Below, piece by piece: positions 1 through 8,477 of a DNA stretch of 64,000 nucleotides. The notes below the pieces were generated by a model, which did no database searches, was not told the origin of the DNA, and saw nothing but the letters and a program-made list of their open reading frames with translations. Both the position numbers and the translations under genes were made by a program. The first letter of the stretch is position 1. Each line of letters opens with the position of its first letter. Source of the stretch: Sphingobacterium thalpophilum (GTDB lineage Bacteria; Bacteroidota; Bacteroidia; Sphingobacteriales; Sphingobacteriaceae); the NCBI RefSeq assembly GCF_038396785.1, contig NZ_CP151087.1, positions 4,464,001-4,528,000 on the forward strand, in the 5' to 3' direction.

Positions 1-77
1 GATATTTGAATCAGAATAATTAATTTGTTCTGATACTTGAAGTAAAATAAATCAAAAAACCCCTTATAATAATTAAA

Positions 78-1652
78 ATGATAGAGGTAAGACCAGATGA
101 AGTTTCGGCAATTCTAAGAGAGCAATTGTCGGGCTTTAAATCAGAAGCCGAACTAGAGGAAGTGGGTACCGTACTTGCTGTGGGTGACGGTATTGCTCGT
201 ATTTACGGCTTAACTAAAGTTCAGTCCGGTGAGTTGGTTGAATTTGATAACGGATTACAAGGTATTGTATTAAACTTAGAAGAAGACAACGTCGGTGTTG
301 TACTTTTAGGTCCTTCTGATGAAATCAAAGAAGGAGATACTATTAAACGTACCAACCGTATTGCATCCATCAAAGTTGGTGAAGGCTTGTTGGGACGTGT
401 TGTAAATACTTTAGGTCAACCGATCGATGGTAAAGGACCTATTCAAGGTGATTTGTATGAAATGCCTATCGAGCGTAAAGCTCCAGGTGTTATCTACCGT
501 CAACCGGTAACTGAACCATTACAAACAGGTATCAAAGCGATCGATGCGATGATTCCAGTTGGTCGTGGTCAACGTGAGTTGGTTATTGGTGACCGTCAAA
601 CAGGTAAAACAGCTGTTTGTATCGATACAATCTTGAACCAAAAAGAATTCTATGATGCAGGAGAACCTGTATTTTGTATCTACGTTGCCGTAGGTCAAAA
701 GAATTCTACAGTTGCGAATATCGTGCGTACATTGGAGGAAAGAGGTGCTATGGCTTATACAGTAGTTGTTGCTGCATCTGCTGCTGATCCTGCTCCACTT
801 CAGTTCTATGCGCCAATGGCAGGTGCTGCTATCGGAGAGTTTTTCCGTGATACAGGCCGTCCAGCATTGATCGTTTATGATGATTTGTCTAAACAAGCGG
901 TAGCTTACCGTGAGGTTTCATTATTGTTACGTCGTCCACCGGGCCGCGAAGCATACCCAGGTGACGTATTTTATCTACACAGCCGTTTGTTGGAGCGTGC
1001 AGCGAAAATCAACTCTTCAGATGATATCGCACGCAACATGAATGATCTACCTGAATCGATCAAACACTTGGTGAAAGGTGGTGGTTCATTAACTGCGCTT
1101 CCGATCATTGAAACCCAAGCTGGTGACGTTTCAGCGTATATCCCAACCAACGTAATTTCAATTACAGATGGTCAGATCTTCTTGGAGTCTAACTTGTTTA
1201 ACGCAGGTATCCGTCCAGCGATCAACGTAGGTATCTCTGTATCTCGTGTAGGTGGTAATGCGCAGATCAAACCGATGAAAAAGGTATCCGGTACATTAAA
1301 GTTGGATCAAGCTCAGTACCGTGAATTGGAAGCTTTTGCGAAATTCGGTTCTGATCTAGATGCTGCTACTAAATCTGTCTTGGATAAAGGTGTTCGTAAC
1401 GTTGAGATCTTGAAACAAGGTCAATACTCTCCGGTTTCTGTTGAGAAGCAAGTGGCGATCATTTATATCGGAACTAAAGGTTTATTGCGTAATGTTCCTG
1501 TAAATAAAGTGAGAGAATTTGAAGAAGAATTCTTGACTCAATTGGAACAACGTCATCCAGAAGTATTGTCAGCTTTTAAAGCGAATAAGTTCTCCGATGA
1601 ATTAACTGCAGTATTAGAAACAGTAGCTAAGGATTTAGCATCAAAATATTAA
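78..1652 (+). CDS. atpA: ATP synthase F1 subunit alpha
   Basis: Alpha subunit of the F1 head of ATP synthase. It carries the non-catalytic nucleotide sites and forms the alpha3beta3 ring on the cytoplasmic face. The 524-residue protein has the family's usual length. The P-loop GDRQTGKT lies near residue 170 and the alpha signature with the conserved Arg (VGISVSRVGG) near residue 385. The start ATG at 78 gives the expected N-terminus (MIEVRPDEVSAILREQL). atpG follows 77 bp downstream, the standard order, so the rest of the operon (atpB/E/F/H) should lie left of the window. Codon use and length are ordinary. Confidence 0.98.
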   Translation: MIEVRPDEVSAILREQLSGFKSEAELEEVGTVLAVGDGIARIYGLTKVQSGELVEFDNGLQGIVLNLEEDNVGVVLLGPSDEIKEGDTIKRTNRIASIKVGEGLLGRVVNTLGQPIDGKGPIQGDLYEMPIERKAPGVIYRQPVTEPLQTGIKAIDAMIPVGRGQRELVIGDRQTGKTAVCIDTILNQKEFYDAGEPVFCIYVAVGQKNSTVANIVRTLEERGAMAYTVVVAASAADPAPLQFYAPMAGAAIGEFFRDTGRPALIVYDDLSKQAVAYREVSLLLRRPPGREAYPGDVFYLHSRLLERAAKINSSDDIARNMNDLPESIKHLVKGGGSLTALPIIETQAGDVSAYIPTNVISITDGQIFLESNLFNAGIRPAINVGISVSRVGGNAQIKPMKKVSGTLKLDQAQYRELEAFAKFGSDLDAATKSVLDKGVRNVEILKQGQYSPVSVEKQVAIIYIGTKGLLRNVPVNKVREFEEEFLTQLEQRHPEVLSAFKANKFSDELTAVLETVAKDLASKY

Positions 1653-1656
1653 TAGT

Positions 1657-1720
1657 AATGAGTATTTGGTATTGAGTCTATCGACAAGGCTCGATACTCA
1701 ATACTAGGTACTTAATACTT
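1657..1720. repeat. Imperfect palindrome between atpA and atpG
   Basis: Core arms GTATTGAG (1669-1676) and CTCAATAC (1697-1704), plus TATCGA (1679-1684) and TCGATA (1691-1696), pair with only a TC bulge and a 6-nt loop. Flanking sequence (AGTATTTG upstream, TAGGTACTTAATACTT downstream) extends the pairing imperfectly. It fills almost the whole gap between the two ATP synthase genes and has no T-run, so it is not a classical terminator. It may be a REP-like repeat or an mRNA processing or stability element. Confidence 0.7.
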
Positions 1721-1729
1721 AAAACAAAT

Positions 1730-2629
1730 ATGGCAAATTTAAAAGAAGTAAGAAACCGGATTACCTCGGTATCATCAACACAGCAGATCACGAAAGCTAT
1801 GAAAATGGTTTCGGCTGCTAAATTGAAGCGCGCTACTAACGCTATCTTACAATTGCGCCCATATGCGAATAAACTAAGAGATATTTTGGCGGATGTTTCT
1901 GCGAGTGTTGAGGGAAGTAACTCTCCTTTTACAGTGGACCGCGAGCCAAATAAGGTGTTGATCGTTGTTGTTTCTTCGAACAGAGGTTTGGCTGGAGCAT
2001 TCAACGCAAATGTTATCAAAGCGACTAATAACTTGATCTTTAACAAATATGCCGAGCAACATGCAAAGGGTAATTTGAGTATCATTGGTATTGGTAAAAA
2101 GGGTTATGACTTCTACTCGAAACGTAACTTCAATATGGTAGCTAATCACTCTGATTTGTTTTCTGATTTAAATTTTGGTTCTGTATCTGTGGTGACTGAA
2201 TTTATCATGGAACAATTCAAAGAAGGTAATTTTGATCGTGTTGAAGTGATCTATAATCAGTTCAAAAATGCAGCAGTTCAAGAGTTGACTGCAGAGCAGA
2301 TTTTACCATTATTACCTGCGGAGGAAAACAAACAACATACGCATAAAGCAAAAATAGAAGCTGAGGTGGATTATATCATCGAGCCTTCCAAAGAGAAGAT
2401 TATCGAGGAGTTGATTCCTAAAGCAATCAAGATTCAATTATACAAAGCTGTTTTAGATTCGAATGCCTCTGAACATGGAGCACGTATGACGGCAATGGAT
2501 AAAGCTACAGAGAATGCTGGTGACTTAATCAAATCACTTAAGCTATCTTACAACCAGGCACGTCAAGCTGCAATTACAACAGAATTGACGGAGATCGTAT
2601 CTGGTGCAGCAGCATTATCAAACGGATAA
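1730..2629 (+). CDS. atpG: ATP synthase F1 subunit gamma
   Basis: Gamma (central stalk) subunit that rotates inside the alpha3beta3 head and couples proton flow to ATP synthesis. The N-terminal helix begins MANLKEVRNRITSVSSTQQI, the strongly conserved ITSVxxTQQITKAMKMVSAAK region. The C-terminal helix contains the conserved ARMTAMDKATENA segment near residue 250. At 299 residues it is normal for Bacteroidota gamma subunits. Translation starts at ATG 1730 with no Shine-Dalgarno, as expected for this phylum. It is the last gene of the operon here and is followed at once by a strong bidirectional terminator. Confidence 0.98.
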   Translation: MANLKEVRNRITSVSSTQQITKAMKMVSAAKLKRATNAILQLRPYANKLRDILADVSASVEGSNSPFTVDREPNKVLIVVVSSNRGLAGAFNANVIKATNNLIFNKYAEQHAKGNLSIIGIGKKGYDFYSKRNFNMVANHSDLFSDLNFGSVSVVTEFIMEQFKEGNFDRVEVIYNQFKNAAVQELTAEQILPLLPAEENKQHTHKAKIEAEVDYIIEPSKEKIIEELIPKAIKIQLYKAVLDSNASEHGARMTAMDKATENAGDLIKSLKLSYNQARQAAITTELTEIVSGAAALSNG

Positions 2630-2645
2630 TTTTTTTATTCCGAAA

Positions 2646-2693
2646 TATATAGAAAAAGGGCTAATCACACATGATCAGCCCTTTTTCTATATA
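2646..2693. terminator. Bidirectional terminator, atpG / fabH
   Basis: A 17-bp stem with one mismatch-free core: TATATAGAAAAAGGGCT (2646-2662) pairs with AGCCCTTTTTCTATATA (2677-2693), loop about 14 nt. A/T tracts on both arms make it usable by the convergent atpG (+) and fabH (-) transcripts. Confidence 0.9.
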
Positions 2694-2702
2694 CGCTATT
2701 AT

Positions 2703-3749
2703 CTACCATCGAATTAAGGCTGAACCCCACGTAAATCCTGCTCCAAAAGCTGCCAAACATACGAGATCACCGTCTTTAATCTTTCCTTCTTCCCAAGCCT
2801 CGCATAGTGCTATCGGTACAGAGGCTGCAGTGGTATTACCATATTTCTGAATATTGTTGAATACCTGATCCTCCCTTAATCCAAGTGTTTTCTGTACAAA
2901 TTGTGAAATGCGAAGATTGGCCTGATGTGGAATTAATAAATCGATATCATTAGTTTTTAAATTATTTTTTGCTAGTGCTTCATGAATAACCTCAGGGAAT
3001 TTGACAACAGCTTTTTTGAAGACGGCCTGTCCATCCATATTTGGAAACGCAGTCCCATCTTCGAGCATCTCCTTGGTCATCAATAATCCTCCCAATTCTT
3101 GGTCCGGCCAATCGGGCATTTTATCCAGCCAAATTCCACTGGATGCACCGGGATAATACATAGCTAGCTTTTCGGCATCGTCTCCGTCTGAATGTAAGTG
3201 CGTGCTCAGGATTCCTTTGCCGTTTTCGGCTGTGGGTTGCACAACCACTGCTCCGGCACCATCGCCGAAAATAACAGAAACGGCTCGTCCTCTCGTAGAA
3301 AAGTCAAGTGCAAAAGAGTGTTTCTCCGAACCAACCACTAGCACATTTTTGTACATCCCTGTTTTGACAAATTGATCGGCAATAGAAAGTGCATATATAA
3401 AACCTGAACATTGGTTTCTAATATCCAGCGCCCCGACCTCCTTCATCTTCATTTCCCGTTGCAGTAGAACGGCGCAGCCCGGGAAATAATAATCTGGCGA
3501 TAAGGTGGCAAAGATGATGAAGTCGACATCTTCAGGTGTAATATGGGCTCGTTCGATGGCAATTTTAGCGGCTTCGACCCCCATAGTGGTGGTGGTTTCG
3601 CCTATTCGGTCTGCATATCTACGTTCTTTAATGCCAGTTCGTTCTTGAATCCATTCGTCACTGGTATCCATAAAGCGTGTTAGGTCATTATTGGTATATA
3701 CATTTTTTGGAACGTAATAGCCAATTCCTGCAATTTTTGACTGTAACAT
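2703..3749 (-). CDS. fabH: 3-oxoacyl-ACP synthase III (KAS III) family protein
   Basis: Condensing enzyme of the thiolase fold that normally joins acetyl-CoA and malonyl-ACP to start fatty acid synthesis. The Cys-His-Asn triad is visible: Cys114 in QCSGF, His in IPHQANLRI and Asn in KYGNTTAAS. At 348 residues it is slightly longer than the roughly 320 of E. coli FabH, like a group of Bacteroidota paralogues. It stands alone rather than beside plsX/rpmF, so it may be a secondary KAS III with different primer preference. The fold and chemistry are certain; the exact substrate is inferred. Confidence 0.85.
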   Translation of the reverse strand: MLQSKIAGIGYYVPKNVYTNNDLTRFMDTSDEWIQERTGIKERRYADRIGETTTTMGVEAAKIAIERAHITPEDVDFIIFATLSPDYYFPGCAVLLQREMKMKEVGALDIRNQCSGFIYALSIADQFVKTGMYKNVLVVGSEKHSFALDFSTRGRAVSVIFGDGAGAVVVQPTAENGKGILSTHLHSDGDDAEKLAMYYPGASSGIWLDKMPDWPDQELGGLLMTKEMLEDGTAFPNMDGQAVFKKAVVKFPEVIHEALAKNNLKTNDIDLLIPHQANLRISQFVQKTLGLREDQVFNNIQKYGNTTAASVPIALCEAWEEGKIKDGDLVCLAAFGAGFTWGSALIRW

Positions 3750-3794
3750 AATAAATTCCTCTAATTGATTGTATTCTTCCCTTTTATATTATCG

Positions 3795-3823
3795 TTAATT
3801 TAGAAAAAAATATTCTATTTTTG
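3795..3823 (+). promoter_or_regulatory. Promoter of clpS, probably leaderless
   Basis: TAnnTTTG box TATTTTTG at 3816-3823, preceded by TTA (3795-3797; consensus TTG) at the 18-nt spacing also seen for the tRNA promoters. Only 4 nt separate the box from the clpS ATG, so the transcript should have essentially no 5' leader. Confidence 0.55.
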
Positions 3824-3827
3824 CAGC

Positions 3828-4109
3828 ATGGGTACCCAAACTGCTGAAGAAACCTTTACGTTAGAAGAGATATTAGCCTCTGTGAAAGAGTCTAATCGAC
3901 TCATTTTGTGGAATGATGAAACCAATACGTTTGAACATGTGATTCATTGTCTCATCTATCATTTACAATATACCGAGAAGCAAGCTGAGAAGATTGCCTG
4001 GAAAGTACACACTGAGGGGAAATGTGCTGTATTGGAAGGCACCTATACGGAGATGGAAATCTATCGTAAAATTCTGAAAGCCGAGGGATTGACTGTTTCT
4101 GTGGAGTAA
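3828..4109 (+). CDS. clpS: ATP-dependent Clp protease adaptor ClpS
   Basis: Small adaptor that delivers N-degron substrates to the ClpAP/ClpCP protease. The 93-residue protein has the ClpS core: the ILWNDETNTFEHVI segment (the usual xLxNDxxTxxxxV motif) at about residues 26-39, the paired helices with HTEGKCAVLEG near residue 65, and a TVSVE C-terminus typical of Bacteroidota ClpS. It is monocistronic and divergent from fabH. The promoter box lies only 4 nt before the ATG. Confidence 0.9.
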   Translation: MGTQTAEETFTLEEILASVKESNRLILWNDETNTFEHVIHCLIYHLQYTEKQAEKIAWKVHTEGKCAVLEGTYTEMEIYRKILKAEGLTVSVE

Positions 4110-4208
4110 TTTACTATTCTTTTGTTACCGTAATAATATGGTTACGCTTCAATTTTGTCTATAAGTTTTAGTTTTCTTTGCACTATAACTTATAAACTAA
4201 GCTGAAGC

Positions 4209-6650
4209 ATGTTTTTTTACGCTAAATCGTTTAAATCTTTCTTATTTGTATTCTTTTTACCTGTTGTCCTTTTTGCTCAAACAGGTCAAATCAAAGCTAT
4301 TTTAGTTGATAGCGAAACCTCTAAACCTATTTCATCGGCTAGTGTCGCGCTCTTGGACGCCCATAGTAACGTTCTTGTTAAGGGGGGACAGTCTGTATCC
4401 CAAGGATTCCTTTTGTTGTCTGATATTAAACCTGGTAAATATATTGTCCGTATCACTTATGTTGGCTACGAGACACAAACTATAGATAGTATAGCGGTCT
4501 TAGGGGGTAAAAGTAAGGACTTAGGTCGAATTGCTTTGAAACCTACGGGTAATATGTTGAATGAAGTTGTTATTGAAGGACGAGCTCCAGCCATGCAGAT
4601 TGGTATAGACCGTAAAATCTTCAATGTAGGTGAGAGTTTGGTCAGCGCGGGTGGAACAGCGACTGATGTGCTTGCTAATGTTCCCACTTTGCAAGTTGAT
4701 CAGGATGGATCGGTCAGTTTGCGTGGATCAAGTAGTGTGAAGATTTTAATCGACGGCCGGGAGTCTGCTTTAGCAGGAAATGATGTAACTTCTTTGCTTC
4801 AGAGTCTACCTGCCAATTCAATTGAAAAAGTTGAAGTCATCACAAATCCATCCTCTAAATATGATGCAGAGGGCCAAACTGGGATTATCAATATTGTTTT
4901 AAAGAAAAATATTCGAACAGGGCTGAACGGATCGATAAATACATCCGCTGGTTCTTATGATAATTATATGGCTGGTATAACATTGAATTATCGTGATCGG
5001 AAATTCAATTACTTCGGATCCTATAACTTCAATAAACGAAACATGTTGGGAAGTGGGAAAACGGACAACACGTTTTTTGGTGATAGCACGCGTAATTATA
5101 GCGAATCCGAATCGTCAAGAAAGGGCAATAGCCATACGGTAAAAGCTGGGTTTGATTATAATATGTCAGATCGAACTTCATTGAGTTTTTCGGGTAATTT
5201 AAGTATACGTGATAACAAGCGAATAGAGGACTTGAATTATGAGTTCTTCAAGCAATCGCAGATGACAGGAACGAGTGTTCGAAATTCAACGCAATTTGAG
5301 GACGATCTGGGTTATGAATTAAATGCTGATTTTAAACATCAATTTAAGCGAGAAGGAGAGGAGTTGACCGGGAATGCAAGTTATGGAAGAGACAAGGAAG
5401 ATGGTACAAATGATTTTTCTCAAAATTATACCGATGGACGGAAGGCCACTTCACGGAAGAATGTTACGTCTGAGGATGGCAAGAATATCAACCTTCAATT
5501 AGATTATGTTTTACCTTTCTCTGAAGTAAGCAAATTTGAGGCGGGTTACCGTTCTCAAATCAGAAAGTCATTTGATACCCAGTTTTCCAGATCACTCGAT
5601 TCTATAGGTAACTATGTGCCAGATTATAGAATCAGCAACGATTTTGATTTCACGAGTACAGTCCATGCGATCTATGCGAATTATCAAAATAAATTAACGG
5701 ATAAAATTGGCTATCAAATCGGACTACGTGGAGAACAATTTGAGCTGAAGTCTACCTATTTCTCCAAGGATCCAGCTGCTGTGGAAACGGAATCCAATGC
5801 TAAACAGAAATTTTTCAGGTTATATCCAACACTGTTTTTAACCTACGATGTTGGTGAAAATGGTGATAAAGTTCAATTTAGCTACTCGCGCCGTGTTCAA
5901 CGGGCTCGTGGTTGGCAAGTTAACCCATTTTTAAACGTATCCGATGATTTGAATTATCGTCAGGGAAATCCGAATCTGAAACCGGAAGATGTGCACAGTT
6001 TGGAAATGAGCTTTGCCAAAACCTTTGGTAAAGTAAACCTCATATCTTCGGCTTATTTCAATCACGCAAGTGAGGTTATTCAGCCATTTGTTTACAAGAT
6101 AGAGGATGGAAGAACATACAGTAGATGGGAGAATATGACCAGTCGTAATCTTTCGGGTTTTGAGTTTATTTCAAAGATCAACGCAACGAAGGATTTTGAC
6201 TTTACATTTAATCTCAATTTGATCCACATTCAGTATAATGCAAACCCGGACTATGATATTAAAGAACGAAAGGATTTCGCTTATAATGCTAATCTGACCG
6301 CTAATTATCGTTTTACGCCAACATTTTCTGCACAAGTGCGCGGCGAGTATAATTCTTCCCGTGTAATGGCTCAGGGACAGATGAATGCAATGAAAGGTAT
6401 GGATCTGGCCTTGAAAAAAGATGTGTTTAAGAAGAAAGCTTCAATTATGTTGAATGTTAGAGATGTATTTAATTCGCGGAAAATGAATGGTGTGACAGAA
6501 ACCTCTCAACTTATATCCAATTTTGAGCACCGTTGGATGAAGCGGATGGTAACTTTATCACTTTCCTATCGGTTTGGTAGCCAAGATTTAAACAAATCAA
6601 AGAAGAAAGAGTCAAATACAAATGAAATGGGCGGTGGAGAGGAATATTAA
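4209..6650 (+). CDS. TonB-dependent outer membrane receptor family protein
   Basis: Outer membrane beta-barrel protein, 813 residues. A signal peptide (about 1-23, ending LFAQ) is followed by a CarboxypepD_reg-like beta-sandwich (about 27-110, GYETQTIDSI...KPTGNMLNEVVIEGR), a plug-like region (about 120-230, with VSLRGSSSVKILIDGR and YDAEGQTGIINIVLKK) and a C-terminal barrel rich in alternating aromatic/polar strands. The barrel resembles the OMP_b-brl_3 group. No SusD partner is adjacent, so it is not a classic SusC/D pair. The substrate is unknown. A secreted DUF1080 protein follows 67 bp downstream and may be co-expressed. Confidence 0.85.
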   Translation: MFFYAKSFKSFLFVFFLPVVLFAQTGQIKAILVDSETSKPISSASVALLDAHSNVLVKGGQSVSQGFLLLSDIKPGKYIVRITYVGYETQTIDSIAVLGGKSKDLGRIALKPTGNMLNEVVIEGRAPAMQIGIDRKIFNVGESLVSAGGTATDVLANVPTLQVDQDGSVSLRGSSSVKILIDGRESALAGNDVTSLLQSLPANSIEKVEVITNPSSKYDAEGQTGIINIVLKKNIRTGLNGSINTSAGSYDNYMAGITLNYRDRKFNYFGSYNFNKRNMLGSGKTDNTFFGDSTRNYSESESSRKGNSHTVKAGFDYNMSDRTSLSFSGNLSIRDNKRIEDLNYEFFKQSQMTGTSVRNSTQFEDDLGYELNADFKHQFKREGEELTGNASYGRDKEDGTNDFSQNYTDGRKATSRKNVTSEDGKNINLQLDYVLPFSEVSKFEAGYRSQIRKSFDTQFSRSLDSIGNYVPDYRISNDFDFTSTVHAIYANYQNKLTDKIGYQIGLRGEQFELKSTYFSKDPAAVETESNAKQKFFRLYPTLFLTYDVGENGDKVQFSYSRRVQRARGWQVNPFLNVSDDLNYRQGNPNLKPEDVHSLEMSFAKTFGKVNLISSAYFNHASEVIQPFVYKIEDGRTYSRWENMTSRNLSGFEFISKINATKDFDFTFNLNLIHIQYNANPDYDIKERKDFAYNANLTANYRFTPTFSAQVRGEYNSSRVMAQGQMNAMKGMDLALKKDVFKKKASIMLNVRDVFNSRKMNGVTETSQLISNFEHRWMKRMVTLSLSYRFGSQDLNKSKKKESNTNEMGGGEEY

Positions 6651-6717
6651 AAAATATTCCTCTTTATACACTCAAATGCTTAAATTTAATTTTAAAACAA
6701 ACCTAAAACTAAAAAGA

Positions 6718-7527
6718 ATGAAGTTATTAAAAACAGTTCTTGCGGTATCGGTGATTGCTTTTTCAGCACATCTTAATACTGCCGTAGCGCAAGCAAAAAA
6801 AGAGGTTCCTGCTTACAAAATCTTAGATTTACCTCGTGTAGATATCAAGAAATTTAAAAAGAATAAAGCTGGAGCCTATGTTATTTTTGATGGTACTTCG
6901 CTGGAAGGCTGGAGAGGATATGATAAGACCGTAGTCCCGAAAAGATGGGTAATTAATGAGGGGGCGATCAAATTTGATAGCCAAGCTAATGTTGGTAAAG
7001 AAGAAGGCGGAGATTTGGTCTTTGCTCATGATTTTAAGAATTTCGAATTGGAGATGGAATGGAAAGTTGCTAAAGGAGCAAATTCGGGTATCTTCTTTTT
7101 AGCGAAGGAAGTGGAAGGACAGCCGATTTATATCTCGTCTCCAGAATGCCAGGTCTTGGACAATGAAAACCATCCTGATGCTAAAATGGGGGTAGATGGA
7201 AACCGTAAATCGACTTCATTGTACGATATGATTCCTGCCAAGCCGCAGAATGGTAAACCGTATGGCGAGTGGAATAAGGTTAAGATCAGAGTAAACAATG
7301 GCAAGGTCGAGCATTTTCAAAATGGTGTAAAGGTTGTTGAATATACATTATGGGATAAGTCGTGGATTGATTTATTGCAAAAAAGTAAATTCAGTGAAGA
7401 AAAATGGCCTTTGGCTTTTGAATTGTTGAGTCATGTTGGTGGCGATAGCAAATCAGGGCTTATCGGTCTTCAGGATCATGGAAATGACGTCTGGTTTAAG
7501 AATATTACCGTTAAGGTTCTAAAATAG
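6718..7527 (+). CDS. DUF1080 (3-keto-disaccharide hydrolase-like) secreted protein
   Basis: The mature region matches the DUF1080 family, a concanavalin-like beta-sandwich whose characterised members cleave 3-keto-glycosides. Visible family segments are VIFDGTSLEGWRGYD, a WVINEGAIKF strand, the NSGIFF turn and GEWNKVKIRVNNGKVEHFQNG. The start is placed at ATG 6718 because it opens a signal peptide (MKLLKTVLAVSVIAF... cleaved near AVAQA); upstream in-frame codons only add a charged tail overlapping the receptor gene. 269 residues. It probably shares a transcript with the upstream receptor. The enzyme activity is inferred from the family. Confidence 0.8.
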   Translation: MKLLKTVLAVSVIAFSAHLNTAVAQAKKEVPAYKILDLPRVDIKKFKKNKAGAYVIFDGTSLEGWRGYDKTVVPKRWVINEGAIKFDSQANVGKEEGGDLVFAHDFKNFELEMEWKVAKGANSGIFFLAKEVEGQPIYISSPECQVLDNENHPDAKMGVDGNRKSTSLYDMIPAKPQNGKPYGEWNKVKIRVNNGKVEHFQNGVKVVEYTLWDKSWIDLLQKSKFSEEKWPLAFELLSHVGGDSKSGLIGLQDHGNDVWFKNITVKVLK

Positions 7528-7556
7528 AAAAAGCAGCTTTAAGCTGCTTTTTCTAT
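7524..7556. terminator. Bidirectional terminator, DUF1080 gene / HAD gene
   Basis: Near-perfect palindrome ATAGAAAAAGCAGCTT / AAGCTGCTTTTTCTAT, starting on the stop codon of the DUF1080 gene and serving the convergent HAD gene at 7560. Confidence 0.85.
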
Positions 7557-7559
7557 TTG

Positions 7560-8264
7560 CTATAGTATCGATTGTAACTCTTTTAAGTCGATAACCATAT
7601 GTGATACATCGTCCGGTTTTTCAATAACATTTGGGTTAAAGAAAATGGCATCCATGCCTACATTTACGGCTCCACGGATGTCGGCATCCAGGTTATCTCC
7701 AATCATCAGTGATTGCTGCGCCCGAGCTTGAGCAGTCGTCATAGCGAACTCAAATATTCGGGGGTCCGGTTTATTCACGCCGATGACTTCCGAAATAAAA
7801 ATATGTTTGAAATATTTACTGAGGTTGCTCTTTTCCAGTTTGGTCTCACAGGCCTCTTTAAAACCATTCGATATCAGGTGAAGATTGTATCTGTCAGCCA
7901 AATAAGCCAAGGTTTCATGTGCATGTGGAAACAGATTTGTTTTTTTTGGACAGATAGCGAGGTATTCCAGTTCGAATTCTTCAGGAAACAACTCCGGATC
8001 GACACCGAGCTCAGTAAAGGTGTCGGCAAAGCGTGCTTTCCTGAGTTCTGGTTTTGATATCTTTCCGTGATGATAGAGCCCCCAAAGGCGATGATTGTTA
8101 ACCGTATAAGTTTCTATAAAACGAGTGGATGACTCTTGATTGAACAAGTGATCAAACTTGTATTTAAAATATAACTCGTGCAGACTTTCTTCGGCATTTT
8201 TATCAAAATCCCATATGGTATGATCCAGGTCGAAGAAAATGTCTTTTTTCTCGTGATTAAACAT
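7560..8264 (-). CDS. YjjG-family HAD phosphatase (nucleotidase-like)
   Basis: Haloacid dehalogenase superfamily phosphohydrolase, 234 residues. Motif I is FFDLDHTIWDFD with nucleophile Asp12 and acid/base Asp14. Motif II is LISNGF, and motif III/IV comprises the Lys of VNKPDPRIFEFA and MIGDNLDADIRGA. The WDFDKNAEESLHELY stretch after motif I is typical of the YjjG/YfnB group, which dephosphorylates pyrimidine and non-canonical nucleotides. The ATG at 8264 is chosen; a TTG two codons upstream overlaps the promoter box CAAAATTA (8268-8275 on this strand, TAATTTTG on the coding strand). The transcript may therefore be leaderless. Confidence 0.85.
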   Translation of the reverse strand: MFNHEKKDIFFDLDHTIWDFDKNAEESLHELYFKYKFDHLFNQESSTRFIETYTVNNHRLWGLYHHGKISKPELRKARFADTFTELGVDPELFPEEFELEYLAICPKKTNLFPHAHETLAYLADRYNLHLISNGFKEACETKLEKSNLSKYFKHIFISEVIGVNKPDPRIFEFAMTTAQARAQQSLMIGDNLDADIRGAVNVGMDAIFFNPNVIEKPDDVSHMVIDLKELQSIL

Positions 8265-8465
8265 ATACAAAATTAAAACAAATTAATTTTAAATTCCAAG
8301 TCAGTTGGGTTAGCTAGTGATGAAATTAAAGGTCACTTTTAGCGCTATCGGGTCTCCGATGGTTTATATGAGTCTGTTTGGTGATTTTAGTCTTATTGCG
8401 AATCGGTTAATTTTCTTCTTTGTGTCATAATCCTCCGGATATTTCCGAATACATAGGTGAATACC

Positions 8466-8473
8466 TATTTTTG
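8466..8473 (+). promoter_or_regulatory. TAnnTTTG box upstream of histidine kinase gene
   Basis: TATTTTTG ends 4 nt before the ATG at 8478, the same leaderless arrangement as clpS. No clear TTG -33 element is visible at the expected distance. Confidence 0.45.
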
Positions 8474-8477
8474 TCAC

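Noticed and set aside
1..77. End of atpH
   Set aside because: No open frame with atpH-like sequence is visible in the first 77 bases; it is probably just left of the window.
519..896. Long reverse-strand open frame inside atpA, and similar antisense frames inside most genes
   Set aside because: They mirror conserved coding sequence, have no promoter or family resemblance and encode compositionally odd peptides.
4209..7527. Polysaccharide utilisation locus
   Set aside because: The receptor lacks an adjacent SusD-type lipoprotein, and DUF1080 is the only possible carbohydrate enzyme here.
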